Below, in pieces: positions 43,023 to 51,132 of a stretch of 64,000 nucleotides of DNA. The position numbers and the translations under genes were made by a program. The DNA is from Streptomyces violaceusniger Tu 4113 (GTDB taxonomy: Bacteria > Actinomycetota > Actinomycetes > Streptomycetales > Streptomycetaceae): NCBI RefSeq assembly GCF_000147815.2, contig NC_015957.1, positions 6,820,001 to 6,884,000 on the forward strand. The letters are read 5' to 3'. Under the pieces are notes generated by a model. The model was not told where the DNA came from. It searched no databases and saw only the letters and a program-made list of their open reading frames with translations. Within the stretch, counting starts at the first letter, position 1. The number at the start of each line of letters is the position of its first letter.

Positions 43023-43379
43023 GTGCTGACGATGGTAGAGCGCCTGGTTCCGGGTGGGTTGTGGGAGTTGTTCCAGCGGGTGGTGCCCCCAGCACCTGTG
43101 CGCGCACAGGGAGGGGGCCGGCGGCGTCACGGCGATCGGGAGGTGCTGGCCGCGATCGTGTTCGTAGCCACAACGGGGTGCACGTGGCAGCAGTTGCCGC
43201 CGGTCTTCGGCCCGTCTGGCCCGACCGCGCACCGCCGGTTCACCGAGTGGAGCAGGGCCCGGGTCTGGGGCAAGCTTCACCGCCTGGTCCTGGACGAGCT
43301 CGGCGCACGCGGGGAACTGGATTGGTCGCGATGCGCAATCGACTCGGTGAGCATGCGCGCAGTGAAAGGGGGGATCTGA
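43023..43379 (+). CDS. IS5-family transposase, first frame
   Basis: 118 residues with VPGGLWELFQRVVP, the HTH-bearing GDREVLAAIVFVATTGCTWQQLP, and the first catalytic Asp in CAIDSVSMRA. The frame ends at TGA right after an AAAGGGGGG run (about 43367-43375). A -1 slip there reads into the second frame, the usual expression mode for this IS group. Confidence 0.85.
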   Translation: MLTMVERLVPGGLWELFQRVVPPAPVRAQGGGRRRHGDREVLAAIVFVATTGCTWQQLPPVFGPSGPTAHRRFTEWSRARVWGKLHRLVLDELGARGELDWSRCAIDSVSMRAVKGGI

Positions 43380-44323
43380 CGGGCCCGAATCCTGTAGACC
43401 GGGGCAAGAAAGGCTCAAAGATCCATTTGATCACCGAGCGGACCGGTCTGCCCCTCTCGATCGGCATCTCCGCTGCCAACACCCACGACAGCCAGGGGCT
43501 GGAACCGCTGGTGCGGGGCATACCTCCCATCCGCTCCAGGCGCGGGCCTCGTCGGCGAAGGCCAGCCAAGCTACACGGCGATAAAGGATATGACTACGAC
43601 CACCTGCGTCGATGGCTCCGCTCGCGGAACATCACGCCGCGCATCGCCCGCAAGGGCGTCGAGTCCTCCCAGCGGCTGGGCCGTCACCGCTGGACTGTGG
43701 AGAGAACGGTGGCCTGGCTTGCCGGATGCCGCCGCCTGCACCGCCGCTACGAGCGCAAGGCCGCGCACTTCCTCGCCTTCGTCGGCATCGCCGCCACCCT
43801 CATCTGCTATCGCAGGCTCGGCGGCCTGGCACCGCGGTTATTTGATGGCGCGCGCGAGTCAGTGTGCCCACCCTGGTCCCGTGGCAGAACCCAAATACCA
43901 GATCCGAGCCCTGCACACGGAGTCCACGGTCACCGTCTACCAGGCGTACGCCCCGGAGATTGGCCTGCCAGCGGCTCGGGAGGGCCGTTACCCGGCGGTG
44001 TGGCAGCGGGACCGGATGACCTGGATCAAGCCGTCGTTCCTGTGGATGATGTACCGCTGCGGGTGGGGCACCAAAGAAGGCCAGGAGACCGTTCTCGCTG
44101 CCGAGATCTCCCGGGAAGGCTTCGAGTGGGCACTGGAGCACGCTTGCCTGTCCCACTACGAGCATGGCCTCCACGCCGACCGTGCCACGTGGAAGCGCCA
44201 ATTGAAGCGGGCTCCGGCCCGGGTGCAATGGGACCCCGAACGCGACCTGCACCTTCAGCCACTTGCCCACCGGTCGCTCCAGCTCGGCCTTACTGGCGAG
44301 GCCGCCCGTCTCTACGCCGATGA
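43370..44323 (+). CDS. IS5-family transposase, second frame (expressed by -1 frameshift)
   Basis: From the slip site it reads GDLTGPNPVDRGKKGSKIHLITERTGLPL in consecutive blocks, then KLHGDKGYDYDHLRRWL (second catalytic Asp) and WTVERTVAWLAGCRRLHRRYER (catalytic Glu, Y-(2)-R-(3)-E signature), ending functionally near ICYRRLGGLAP at about 43840. The expected stop is missing, so the frame runs on to 44323, overlapping the DUF4291 gene in another frame. That suggests the cargo was inserted across the old 3' end. Confidence 0.7.
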   Translation, partial: GDLTGPNPVDRGKKGSKIHLITERTGLPLSIGISAANTHDSQGLEPLVRGIPPIRSRRGPRRRRPAKLHGDKGYDYDHLRRWLRSRNITPRIARKGVESSQRLGRHRWTVERTVAWLAGCRRLHRRYERKAAHFLAFVGIAATLICYRRLGGLAPRLFDGARESVCPPWSRGRTQIPDPSPAHGVHGHRLPGVRPGDWPASGSGGPLPGGVAAGPDDLDQAVVPVDDVPLRVGHQRRPGDRSRCRDLPGRLRVGTGARLPVPLRAWPPRRPCHVEAPIEAGSGPGAMGPRTRPAPSATCPPVAPARPYWRGRPSLRR

Positions 44324-44474
44324 GTGGACCGTCTCCATCACCGACATCACGTCCCTCGCTCACACCATCCACGCGCATGTTCAGGGCGGAGACCTGGACG
44401 CCGCACGGCAACTTTTGCCCCGTGAACGTCCTTACCCCGTCAACGAAGGGGACCTGGCACATCTATACCAATGA
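43881..44474 (+). CDS. DUF4291 domain protein, IS passenger
   Basis: 197 residues, about the whole length of the family: IRALHTESTVTVYQAYAPEIG, GRYPAVWQRDRMTWIKPSFLWMMYRCGWGTKEGQE, LAAEISREGFEWAL, then VQWDPERDLHLQPLAHRSLQLGL. GTG 43881 lacks a clear ribosome site. The gene lies wholly between the IS5 inverted repeats. The biochemical function of DUF4291 is unknown; it is widespread as a stand-alone gene in actinobacteria and some eukaryotes, so carriage on an IS is notable. Confidence 0.82.
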   Translation: MAEPKYQIRALHTESTVTVYQAYAPEIGLPAAREGRYPAVWQRDRMTWIKPSFLWMMYRCGWGTKEGQETVLAAEISREGFEWALEHACLSHYEHGLHADRATWKRQLKRAPARVQWDPERDLHLQPLAHRSLQLGLTGEAARLYADEWTVSITDITSLAHTIHAHVQGGDLDAARQLLPRERPYPVNEGDLAHLYQ

Positions 44475-44570
44475 GCTCATCTGCCAATTGAGATGATCTC
44501 TTAGGACTTTATCCGCCCAGGCCAAGGGCGCGTCCGTCTCCTGTGCCGCTGCGGCCACAGCCCGAGCCCG

Positions 44571-44747
44571 ATGACCGCTCGGCAAGTGGCTTCCCTCCGA
44601 CCAGAGGTCCGTTGCCGACACATCGAGGAGCGAACCGCGGTGGAATCCCGCTGGGGACTGTCGTCAACCCCGGACGAACCGACCGCTCTCGTCGGTTTCA
44701 CGGCTGGCTGGCAGGGCGCCCGGATCACCTACACACCTGCCCGCTGA
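44571..44747 (+). CDS. small ORF or remnant, unrecognised
   Basis: 58 codons from ATG 44571: MTARQVASLRPEVRC, ERTAVESRWGLSSTPDEP, ALVGFTAGWQGARITYTPAR. The composition is protein-like and the stop precedes a gene start, but there is no ribosome site and I do not recognise a family. It may be the tail of a gene cut by the IS5 insertion. The rest of the 44505-44825 gap shows nothing else. Confidence 0.3.
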   Translation: MTARQVASLRPEVRCRHIEERTAVESRWGLSSTPDEPTALVGFTAGWQGARITYTPAR

Positions 44748-44825
44748 AGCCAATGGCCTCCTAGCCGTCGCGCAGAGGTACCATCCACCACCAACATGAA
44801 AACAGCCCAGACGAGGGAGCTCGTG

Positions 44826-45458
44826 GTGGATACCTCCGCCAGCAACACCAATCTGAAGTCTCAATATGCGGCACAGATCACCGCCGACCTCGAACGTAAC
44901 TCCGCCGAACACGAACGCCTCAGCTCCGAAATCACAGCACTGCAGCAGCAACTGTCGGCGCTGGAAAACAACCGGACGCTCCTGCTCAGCATGCGGCACA
45001 CCCTCGGTGACGAAGCCCCCGGTGACGTTTCCGAGAACACCGACATCAGCAGCTCTGAGAATGGCTCGTCCGCTGTACGAACGTCTGCATCGCTGCCAGC
45101 AGGACGCAAGCCGAAGAAGAACACCAGCACGACCACCGGCAAGCGGAAGGAGGCAGAGTCGGCCAGGAACCACCCTCAGCGGGCACGAAAAACGGGTGTA
45201 CCCACGCTCCGGGCCCTCATCCGTGACGACCTCGCCCAGCACGGCGAACCACGCTCGGCAATCGAGGTCACCGCCGCCCTCGCTCAGGCTTTTCCAGACC
45301 GGGAGATCAAAGCCACTGTCGTGCGCAGCACCCTGGAGTCACTCGTCGCCAAGGGCCAAGCACACCGCACCAAGCAGCAGCGGTCCGTCTTCTACTCGGC
45401 CACCGCCCCAAAAACCGCCGCCGGTACAGTTGAGCTCAGCGAAGCAATCCCTTCCTGA
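44826..45458 (+). CDS. coiled-coil plus winged-helix protein, unrecognised
   Basis: About 210 residues. An N-terminal heptad region (ITADLERNSAEHERLSSEI, LQQQLSALENNRTLLL) is followed by a charged low-complexity linker and a compact C-terminal fold, LRALIRDDLAQHG, SAIEVTAALAQAFPDREI, ATVVRSTLESLVAKGQAHR, like a winged helix. GTG 44826 chosen (GAGGGAG six bases upstream); ATG 44796 is an alternative. It is less GC-biased than its neighbours and lies between two IS elements, consistent with transfer. The architecture resembles the IS passenger at 57.7 kb. Function unknown, possibly DNA-binding. Confidence 0.6.
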   Translation: MDTSASNTNLKSQYAAQITADLERNSAEHERLSSEITALQQQLSALENNRTLLLSMRHTLGDEAPGDVSENTDISSSENGSSAVRTSASLPAGRKPKKNTSTTTGKRKEAESARNHPQRARKTGVPTLRALIRDDLAQHGEPRSAIEVTAALAQAFPDREIKATVVRSTLESLVAKGQAHRTKQQRSVFYSATAPKTAAGTVELSEAIPS

Positions 45459-45580
45459 GAGGGATCGCACAGAACATCCGGCGTTGCTACACGCCATCAG
45501 AGAACCGCGAGCATGACTGACTGGAGAAGGCCGTTCCTCAGATGGCAGGGAGAGGGAGGGCTTCAGCCCGGACAGCGAGA

Positions 45581-46972
45581 GCGTGTCTGAAAGATCGTGT
45601 AAGTCCGTGATGTGGCAGGCTGGCCGTGGCTCTGACCTGGGCCTTTGACCAGCCGGGACGGACGGACATGAACGACAACGAGATCCTGGCCGTCGGACCG
45701 GTCGAGGACGAGCTCGTGGATGAGGTCGTCGAGCGGTTGATGGACCGCGCCGACGCCTCGGGTGCTGCCCTGCTGGGTGCAGGCGGGCTGCTGACCGAGG
45801 TGACCCGGGCCGTGCTGGAGCGGGCCCTGGACGCGGAGATGACCGACCACCTCGGATACGAGAAACACGATCCCGCGGGCCACGGCTCGGGCAACAGCCG
45901 CAACGGCACATCGCGCAAGACGGTGCTGACCGATGCGGGGGCGGTCACACTGGCCGTTCCGAGGGACCGTGACGGGTCGTTCGAACCGCAGTTGGTGCCC
46001 AAGCACGCCAGGCGGCTCGCGGGCTTCAACGAGCAGGTCCTGTCGCTGTACGCACGCGGCATGTCGGTGCGCGACATCCGCTCGCACCTGGCCGGCATGT
46101 ACGGCGTCGAGGTCTCACCGGACTTGATCAGCAAGGTCACCGACGCTGTCACCGATGAGCTCGACGCATGGCGGAACAGACCGCTGGACGCGGTCTGGCC
46201 GATCATCTACATCGACGCGCTGTGGGTGAAGATCCGCTCCGGATCCGTGGCCTCCCGGCCGGTCTACCTGGCCGTCGGGGTGGACATGGACGGCTGCAAG
46301 GACGTGCTCGGCCTGTGGGCCGGCGACGAGGGCGAAGGCGCCACGACCTGGATGACCGTGCTGTCCGAGCTCCGTAACCGCGGGGTCGAGGACGTGTGCA
46401 TCGTCGCCTGCGACGGGCTGAAGGGCCTGCCCGACGCGGTCACTGCGACCTGGCCCAAAGCCACCGTTCAGACATGCGTGATCCACTTGATCCGTGCCTC
46501 GCTGAGATTCGCCTCCAAACAGCACCACGCAAAGCTGGTCACGGAGTTGAAGGCCATCTACACCGCCCCGACCGAGCAGGCCGCCGAGCAGGCCCTCGCC
46601 GACTTCACCGCAGGCGAGCTGGGCCAGCGCTATCCCGCGATCGTGCGAACCTGGCAGGCCGCGTGGAGCGAATTCACCCCCTACCTCGCCTTCCCGCCGG
46701 AGATAAGGAAGGTCGTCTACTCGACGAACCTGATCGAGTCGATCAACGCGCGGCTGCGGAAAGCCACCCGCAACCGCGGACACTTCCCCTCCGAGCAGGC
46801 CGCGTTGAAGGTGCTCTACCTCGCCATCCGTGAGCAGGTCACCCCCAGAGCGCGCGATGTCAACCACGTCGCGGCACACTGGAAGAAGGCACTGAACCAG
46901 TTCTCACTCTTCTTCGAGGACCGGCTCAACCCCAAGTGAAAATCGAGGACTTACACAAAGTTCCGTACACGC
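45581..46972 (+). mobile_element. IS256-family insertion sequence
   Basis: 1392 bp. The left end (GCGTGTCTGAAAGATCGTGT) and the reverse complement of the right end (GCGTGTACGGAACTTTGTGT) are imperfect inverted repeats sharing GTGTAAGTCC just inside. The expected 8-9 bp target duplication is not found in the flanks, which suggests later rearrangement. Confidence 0.78.
45668..46939 (+). CDS. IS256-family (mutator-type) transposase
   Basis: 423 residues. LLTEVTRAVLERALDAEMTDHLGYEKHDP and GNSRNGTSRKTVLTDAGAVTLAVPRDRDGSFEPQLVPKHARR in consecutive blocks are the family N-terminus. The catalytic acids are in PIIYIDALWVKI, VACDGLKGLPDA and YSTNLIESINARLRKATRNRG. The frame is intact. ATG 45668 is preferred over GTG 45626 upstream. 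Confidence 0.9.
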   Translation: MNDNEILAVGPVEDELVDEVVERLMDRADASGAALLGAGGLLTEVTRAVLERALDAEMTDHLGYEKHDPAGHGSGNSRNGTSRKTVLTDAGAVTLAVPRDRDGSFEPQLVPKHARRLAGFNEQVLSLYARGMSVRDIRSHLAGMYGVEVSPDLISKVTDAVTDELDAWRNRPLDAVWPIIYIDALWVKIRSGSVASRPVYLAVGVDMDGCKDVLGLWAGDEGEGATTWMTVLSELRNRGVEDVCIVACDGLKGLPDAVTATWPKATVQTCVIHLIRASLRFASKQHHAKLVTELKAIYTAPTEQAAEQALADFTAGELGQRYPAIVRTWQAAWSEFTPYLAFPPEIRKVVYSTNLIESINARLRKATRNRGHFPSEQAALKVLYLAIREQVTPRARDVNHVAAHWKKALNQFSLFFEDRLNPK

Positions 46973-47015
46973 CCCGCCACGATTTCCGCCATCCGCGGAC
47001 CGCCTCGGCGCCCGG

Positions 47016-47105
47016 TCATTCGTCGTCGGTCGCGTCCGTGGAGCGCAGGGGCCGCAGGCCACCGGGCAGGTCGGGGAGCTGGAAGGAGTAGCGGCCCAGC
47101 AGGTT
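47016..47105 (-). pseudogene. Tn3-type transposase C-terminal remnant (tentative)
   Basis: About 30 codons ending at TGA (47018-47016): NLLGRYSFQLPDLPGGLRPL then RSTDATDDE. This tail resembles the end of actinobacterial Tn3-family transposases from memory. The rest is missing, cut by the rve-type IS that starts at 47156. Identification is tentative because the fragment is short. Confidence 0.4.
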
Positions 47106-47155
47106 CTTATCTGGACGATTTCTGCGACGGTGATGGCTTACTCGTAGAAGCAAGC

Positions 47156-48336
47156 CTGTGCCGCTCGAAAAGTCATCGCTGCACGTCATGCCGCATGTCT
47201 GTATTCGTTGATGAGGCCGCCGAGGATCCGGGTGCGCAGGACTTTATGGATGTGGAGGTCATACGCCGCGGCGGGTTGTTCATGAGCGTCGGGTGGGAGC
47301 TGGCAGCGGGCCTGATGAGGTCGGTGCTCGTTGTAGTGCCGCTCGTAGGCGGCGAGGACGTGGCGCGCGTGGGCCTCATTCATGATCAGGACGTGGTCGA
47401 GGGCTTCGCGTCGGATGCTGCCGATGATGCGTTCACAGTGCGCGTTCGTGCGGGGAGCTTGTGGCGCACTTTCGAGGATCTCCATCTCCTCGGACTGGAA
47501 GATGGCGTCGAACGCCTCGCCGTACTTGCCGTCGCGGTCGCGCAGCAAGAAGCGCAGGTTCTCGATGCGTACGCCCAGGTCGGATGTGAGGTTCCTGGCT
47601 TGCTGCACTGCCCAGTCCCGTGTTGGGCGGGCGGTGACCCCGGTGATGTGCAGCCGCCGGGTGCCGTGCTCGAGGAACGCCAATGCGTACAACCGCCTGC
47701 CGAGGGCGGTGTCGATGTGGAAGAAGTCTGCCGCGATGATGCCCTCGGCTTGCGCGGTCAGGAACTCGCGCCAGGTGGGACCTGAGCGACGCGGCGCGGG
47801 GTCGATGCCGGCCGCGTTGAGGATCTCCCAGACCGTCGAAGCTGCGATCCGATACCCGAGTCGGCTCAGTTCACCTTGGATCCGCCTGTGCCCCCACTGC
47901 GGATTCTCCCGGGCCAACCGCACAACGAATGTCTTGATCGCTGCCGGGGTGGGTGGGCGTCCGGTGCGTCGGCGCGCGGTGTAGTCCCACTTCGCGGCGA
48001 TGAACCGACGATGCCAGGCGAGCAGGGTGCCGGGCGTGACAGGGAAGACCTTGAGCCAGTGGCGTCGGGGTATCAGTGCGGACAGGGCTGCGAACCAGAA
48101 CCGGTCAGCACGCTCATAGCGGACCGGTCCGGTCAACTGGCGGCGCAGGACCGCGTTCTCGTGCCGCAGCACCAACAGTTCCGCGTCCTTCGCCGTCCCA
48201 CGCCGGAGGAGCACCGATGGAACCGTCAGCAGCTTCCGGGTTACCTTGTACAGCAAAGACACGATCACCTACGTATGATCCCAGCGGCCCGACCACACCC
48301 CGCTCACCTGCGGCGATGACTTTTCGAGCGGCACAG
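47156..48336 (-). mobile_element. rve-integrase-type insertion sequence with perfect 24-bp inverted repeats
   Basis: 1181 bp. The 24-base ends (beginning CTGTGCCGCTCGAAAAG) at 47156-47179 and 48313-48336 are exact reverse complements. It interrupts an IS5-type transposase remnant on its right side. No clear target duplication. Confidence 0.85.
47186..48268 (-). CDS. transposase with integrase (rve) core
   Basis: 360 residues. An N-terminal leucine-rich helix (LRHENAVLRRQL) and HTH (WHRRFIAAKWDYTARRRTGRP) lead into the rve core: IIAADFFHIDTALGRRLYAL (first Asp), FLLRDRDGKYGEAFDAIF (second Asp), PQAPRTNAHCERIIGSIRREALD (Glu). It ends HRPHQARCQL...GGLINEYRHAA. The frame is intact with intact terminal repeats, so it may be active. 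A diverged relative at 54.7-55.8 kb is broken. Confidence 0.88.
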   Translation of the reverse strand: MIVSLLYKVTRKLLTVPSVLLRRGTAKDAELLVLRHENAVLRRQLTGPVRYERADRFWFAALSALIPRRHWLKVFPVTPGTLLAWHRRFIAAKWDYTARRRTGRPPTPAAIKTFVVRLARENPQWGHRRIQGELSRLGYRIAASTVWEILNAAGIDPAPRRSGPTWREFLTAQAEGIIAADFFHIDTALGRRLYALAFLEHGTRRLHITGVTARPTRDWAVQQARNLTSDLGVRIENLRFLLRDRDGKYGEAFDAIFQSEEMEILESAPQAPRTNAHCERIIGSIRREALDHVLIMNEAHARHVLAAYERHYNEHRPHQARCQLPPDAHEQPAAAYDLHIHKVLRTRILGGLINEYRHAA

Positions 48337-48560
48337 CCGCATTCCGCTCGGCCAGCAGCACCTCATGCAGTTGCTGCCACACGCCCGCCTCGTTCCAGTC
48401 CCGCAGTCGCCGCCAGCAGGTCATGCCCGAGCCGAAGCCCAACTCCTTGGGCAGGTATTTCCATTGGATACCGGTGTGCAGCACGTACAGGATCCCGCAC
48501 ACCAGCTCTTCTCTGGGGGGGGAGCGGCTGTGGCGCGAGGCAAGCTGGAGGGTTTCATGC
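48337..48560 (-). pseudogene. IS5-family transposase N-terminal remnant
   Basis: VCGILYVLHTGIQWKYLPKE, LGFGSGMTCWRRLRDWNEAGVWQQLHEVLLAERNAA is the typical first third of an IS5-type transposase. It is cut at 48336 by the rve-type element, after AERNAAV. Upstream, a run of eight G at about 48520 breaks the frame before the usual start. Confidence 0.7.
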
Positions 48561-48811
48561 AGCTCAGCGCCAGTTTCGTTAACGCTTGCATTTGCAACAG
48601 GTGTGGTGGTATCGCCGGTTCAGGTGAAGCCCGGCGGCGGCGCTGGCGGCGGTTACGGGCTTGACGACGCGAACGACTGCGGAGTGCCCGTCGTCGGCGG
48701 GCTCGCCCGCCGCACCGCACGCCGCTGGCGCTCCAGTCGCCTCGGCACCTGATCACCCTCTGACCCAGGGAGCACCCTGTGTGCTGCGGTGGCCGTGATA
48801 GGAACGGGCGC
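48561..48811. other. unassigned spacer between the IS remnant and the response regulator
   Basis: A plus-strand open frame ends at 48752 (VSPVQVKPGGGAGGGYGLDD...RRWRSSRLGT) and could be the tail of an exported protein, but no start or family can be supported. AGGAA at 48800 serves the following gene. Confidence 0.3.
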
Positions 48812-49486
48812 GTGCCTGGAATGAATATTGAGGTAGTGGTTGCCGACGACCAGGAACTGGTGCGTGCCGGTTTCCGTATGATCTTGGATGCGCAGTCGGG
48901 CATTGAGGTGGTCGGCGAAGCGGCAGACGGGGTCGAGTGCGTGGAGCTGGCGAGCCGCTTGCGCCCCCAGGTGGTGTTGGTCGATATCCGTATGCCGCGG
49001 CTGGACGGGTTGGAGGTGACCCGGCAGCTGGCTGGCCCGGGGGTGGCTGAGCCATTGAACGTCGTGGTGATTACGACCTTCGATCAAGACAACTACGTGC
49101 GCACCGCGCTACGCAACGGCGCGTGCGGGTTCTTGTTGAAGGACGCCACGCCGGCCCTGCTGGTGGAGGCGGTGCATGCGGCCGCCCGGGGGGGTGCTCT
49201 GGTGTCGCCTGCGGTGACGGTGCGGCTGCTGAAGCGCCTGGAGCAGGCCGAGCTCGGCGCGGTTTCCGCTGGTCTGGAAGCGGTCGGGCTGAGCGCGCGG
49301 GAGCTGGACATTGTGCGGTTGATCGCGGTAGGCCGCACCAACCAGGAGATCTGCGACGAGCTGTTTCTGTCGTTGTCGACGGTTAAGACATACCTGGGGC
49401 GGGTCCAGTCCAAGATCGCGGCCCGTAACCGGGTGGAGATCGCGGCGTGGGCGTGGGAGCACGGGGCGGTGCGGCCGGGTAGATGA
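48812..49486 (+). CDS. NarL/LuxR-type response regulator
   Basis: 224 residues. Receiver: VVVADDQELVRAGF (acid pair), VVLVDIRMPRLDG (phospho-acceptor Asp), VVITTFDQDNY, FLLKDATP (Lys). C-terminal LuxR HTH: GLSARELDIVRLIAVGRTNQEICDELFLSLSTVKTYLGRVQSKI in consecutive blocks. GTG 48812 with AGGAA seven bases upstream; ATG 48821 is an alternative. It converges with its partner kinase (9-base gap between the stops). Confidence 0.88.
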   Translation: MPGMNIEVVVADDQELVRAGFRMILDAQSGIEVVGEAADGVECVELASRLRPQVVLVDIRMPRLDGLEVTRQLAGPGVAEPLNVVVITTFDQDNYVRTALRNGACGFLLKDATPALLVEAVHAAARGGALVSPAVTVRLLKRLEQAELGAVSAGLEAVGLSARELDIVRLIAVGRTNQEICDELFLSLSTVKTYLGRVQSKIAARNRVEIAAWAWEHGAVRPGR

Positions 49487-49495
49487 GTTTCCTGG

Positions 49496-50737
49496 TCAGG
49501 CCACAGGTGGGGGGCTGGCGAGCGCAGTGGCACCCTGAGGAGAGCCTGGTGCGTGAAGCAGGAAGGTGGCTCGCACTTCCCACCCACTGTTGGGCAAGGG
49601 ACCGGCGTGGAAGGCTCCGTCGAGTGCTTCGACCCGTTCGCGCAGTCCGATGAGGCCAAAGCCGCCCTGGCCGCCGGCCGGCACAGGGGCGCGGTTAGTT
49701 CCTCTGGTGTTGGTGATGCTGATCTGTAGCCAGGTGCTGTCGGCGTCGAGGCGAACGTCGGCTTGGGCGCCGGGAGCGTGACGGCGCACATTGGTGAGTG
49801 CTTCCTGGGCCACGCGGTAGACGGAGATTTCCACTTCGGGGCTGACGTGGGCGGTGCGTGCGGCGACGGTGGCTTCCAGGCGCGCGGTGGCGGGCACGGC
49901 GCCCACGGCCGCAGGCGCCGAGTAGCTCGCGGCCAGCTCGGCGAGTTCGGTCAGTAGATCTCCCGGGCGTAGCGCGGTGTGATTGTCCTCCCTCAGCACG
50001 CGGACCAGGCGGCGCATGGACTCCAGTGTCTCAGTGCCGGCCTGGGCGATGTTTCGCAGGATCGGTTCAACCCTGTCGGGTGCGGTGGGGTAAATAGCTG
50101 TCGCTGCATGGGCCTGGACGATGATTCCCGTCATGTGATGGGCGATCAGGTCGTGCAGGTCTCGGGCGAGCGCGAGACGTTCAGCCTGGCGGACGTAGGT
50201 GATGGCCCGCTGGCGGCGGACTTCCAGGGCGCGGATAGCACAGCCGAGTGTGATGATGATGGCGAGTACTACCGTCAGGATGTAGTCGCCGGCCACGATG
50301 TTGGACCACGAGCCGGTGCGGGCAGGCAGTGCCAGGACGGCGAGGCTCAGGGTGGCAGCTGATGCGGCTGCAGTCGCGGGGCGCGAGGTCTGTGCGGTGG
50401 TGCGGAGGAGCAGGACGATCAATCCGGCAGATTCCAGCGCACCCCAGGAGGATCCGGTTTGGGGCAACGCGAAACAGATTCCGCTCAGGACCAGTGACAT
50501 AGTCACCATCGCCCAGACGCGCGGCAACAACCGGGGCGAGAAGCGCGTGTCGCTGACAGCAAGCATCGTGACCGGGCCGGTTACCAGGACAGGAAGCCAG
50601 TTCGTGGCGGGGTGCCACGGGTCGGGTGCCATGGTCAGCAGGGCGATGTCCGCCAGCCACGTCAGGGCAAGCGCGAGCAGCCCGAAGCCAGTAATGAGGC
50701 GTTTGACTGCGGGCGTAAACGGAAGGTGCAAGTCCAC
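49496..50737 (-). CDS. NarX-type sensor histidine kinase
   Basis: 413 residues. The N-terminal half has about five or six transmembrane helices with little extracellular domain. HisKA_3 phospho-acceptor in LALARDLHDLIAHHMTGII; ATPase motifs QEALTNVRRHAPGAQ and GGFGLIGLRERVEALDG. GTG 50737. Kinases of this group in actinobacteria often control efflux or transport genes (family knowledge), and an MMPL transporter lies one gene away. The pair is tail-to-tail rather than co-transcribed, which is unusual for such systems. Confidence 0.85.
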   Translation of the reverse strand: MDLHLPFTPAVKRLITGFGLLALALTWLADIALLTMAPDPWHPATNWLPVLVTGPVTMLAVSDTRFSPRLLPRVWAMVTMSLVLSGICFALPQTGSSWGALESAGLIVLLLRTTAQTSRPATAAASAATLSLAVLALPARTGSWSNIVAGDYILTVVLAIIITLGCAIRALEVRRQRAITYVRQAERLALARDLHDLIAHHMTGIIVQAHAATAIYPTAPDRVEPILRNIAQAGTETLESMRRLVRVLREDNHTALRPGDLLTELAELAASYSAPAAVGAVPATARLEATVAARTAHVSPEVEISVYRVAQEALTNVRRHAPGAQADVRLDADSTWLQISITNTRGTNRAPVPAGGQGGFGLIGLRERVEALDGAFHAGPLPNSGWEVRATFLLHAPGSPQGATALASPPPVA

Positions 50738-51132
50738 GCTTGCCAGCGTAGGTGGACAGATACGGATTGCCGTGTCGGCCGAATAGCCGACAGGCCCGTG
50801 CCGAAAGGGTACCTACGGCCGACACGGCACAGCATATTCGCAGACCACCATGGAATCACCGATGGCCGGTCCTTCCCCGAGGCTGCCCGCCGGTATCCGA
50901 GCCGTCAGCGCTGACGGCGCACACAGCCAGCGGCGCTGCTGCAGCCGGGCCGATCAGGTAGGCCGCAAGGCGCCGCTGAGCGTCCGGGTCCGTCACACGT
51001 AGCGGCGGAGCCGGACGGCGTACCGCGTCCCGTGGGGACGGAGGCCGGTACGCGTCGCGGCCCCCGCTGCTCACACTCGGCGGGGCGCCGCGGCACCCCT
51101 CACTTTGGATCCAGGAACGGAAGTGCTGAGCT
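50738..51132. other. 395-base gap upstream of the kinase; inverted repeat, no certain gene
   Basis: TGTCGGC (50773-50779) and GCCGACA (50786-50792) form an inverted repeat with a third half-site GCCGACA at 50818-50824, in the kinase promoter region. They could bind the response regulator. A minus-strand frame (LRVTDPDAQRRLAAYLIGPA) reads like coding sequence but lacks a recognisable domain or start; I treat it as a possible remnant. Confidence 0.4.

Larger units (their letters stand above)
42981..44504 (+). mobile_element. IS5-family element carrying a DUF4291 passenger gene
   Basis: 1524 bp between inverted repeats: the first 22 bases at 42981-43002 (CTAAGAGACCATCTCAATTG...) match the reverse complement of 44483-44504 with one mismatch. 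Inside are a two-frame transposase and, downstream in the same direction, a complete DUF4291 gene. No target duplication is evident, so the ends may have recombined. A relative of this element, lacking cargo, is truncated at 57.2-57.6 kb. Confidence 0.82.

Noticed and set aside
42981..44504. TAA/TTA flanks of the DUF4291-bearing element as a target duplication
   Set aside because: The flanking triplets are complementary, not direct repeats, so they belong to the inverted repeat rather than a duplication.
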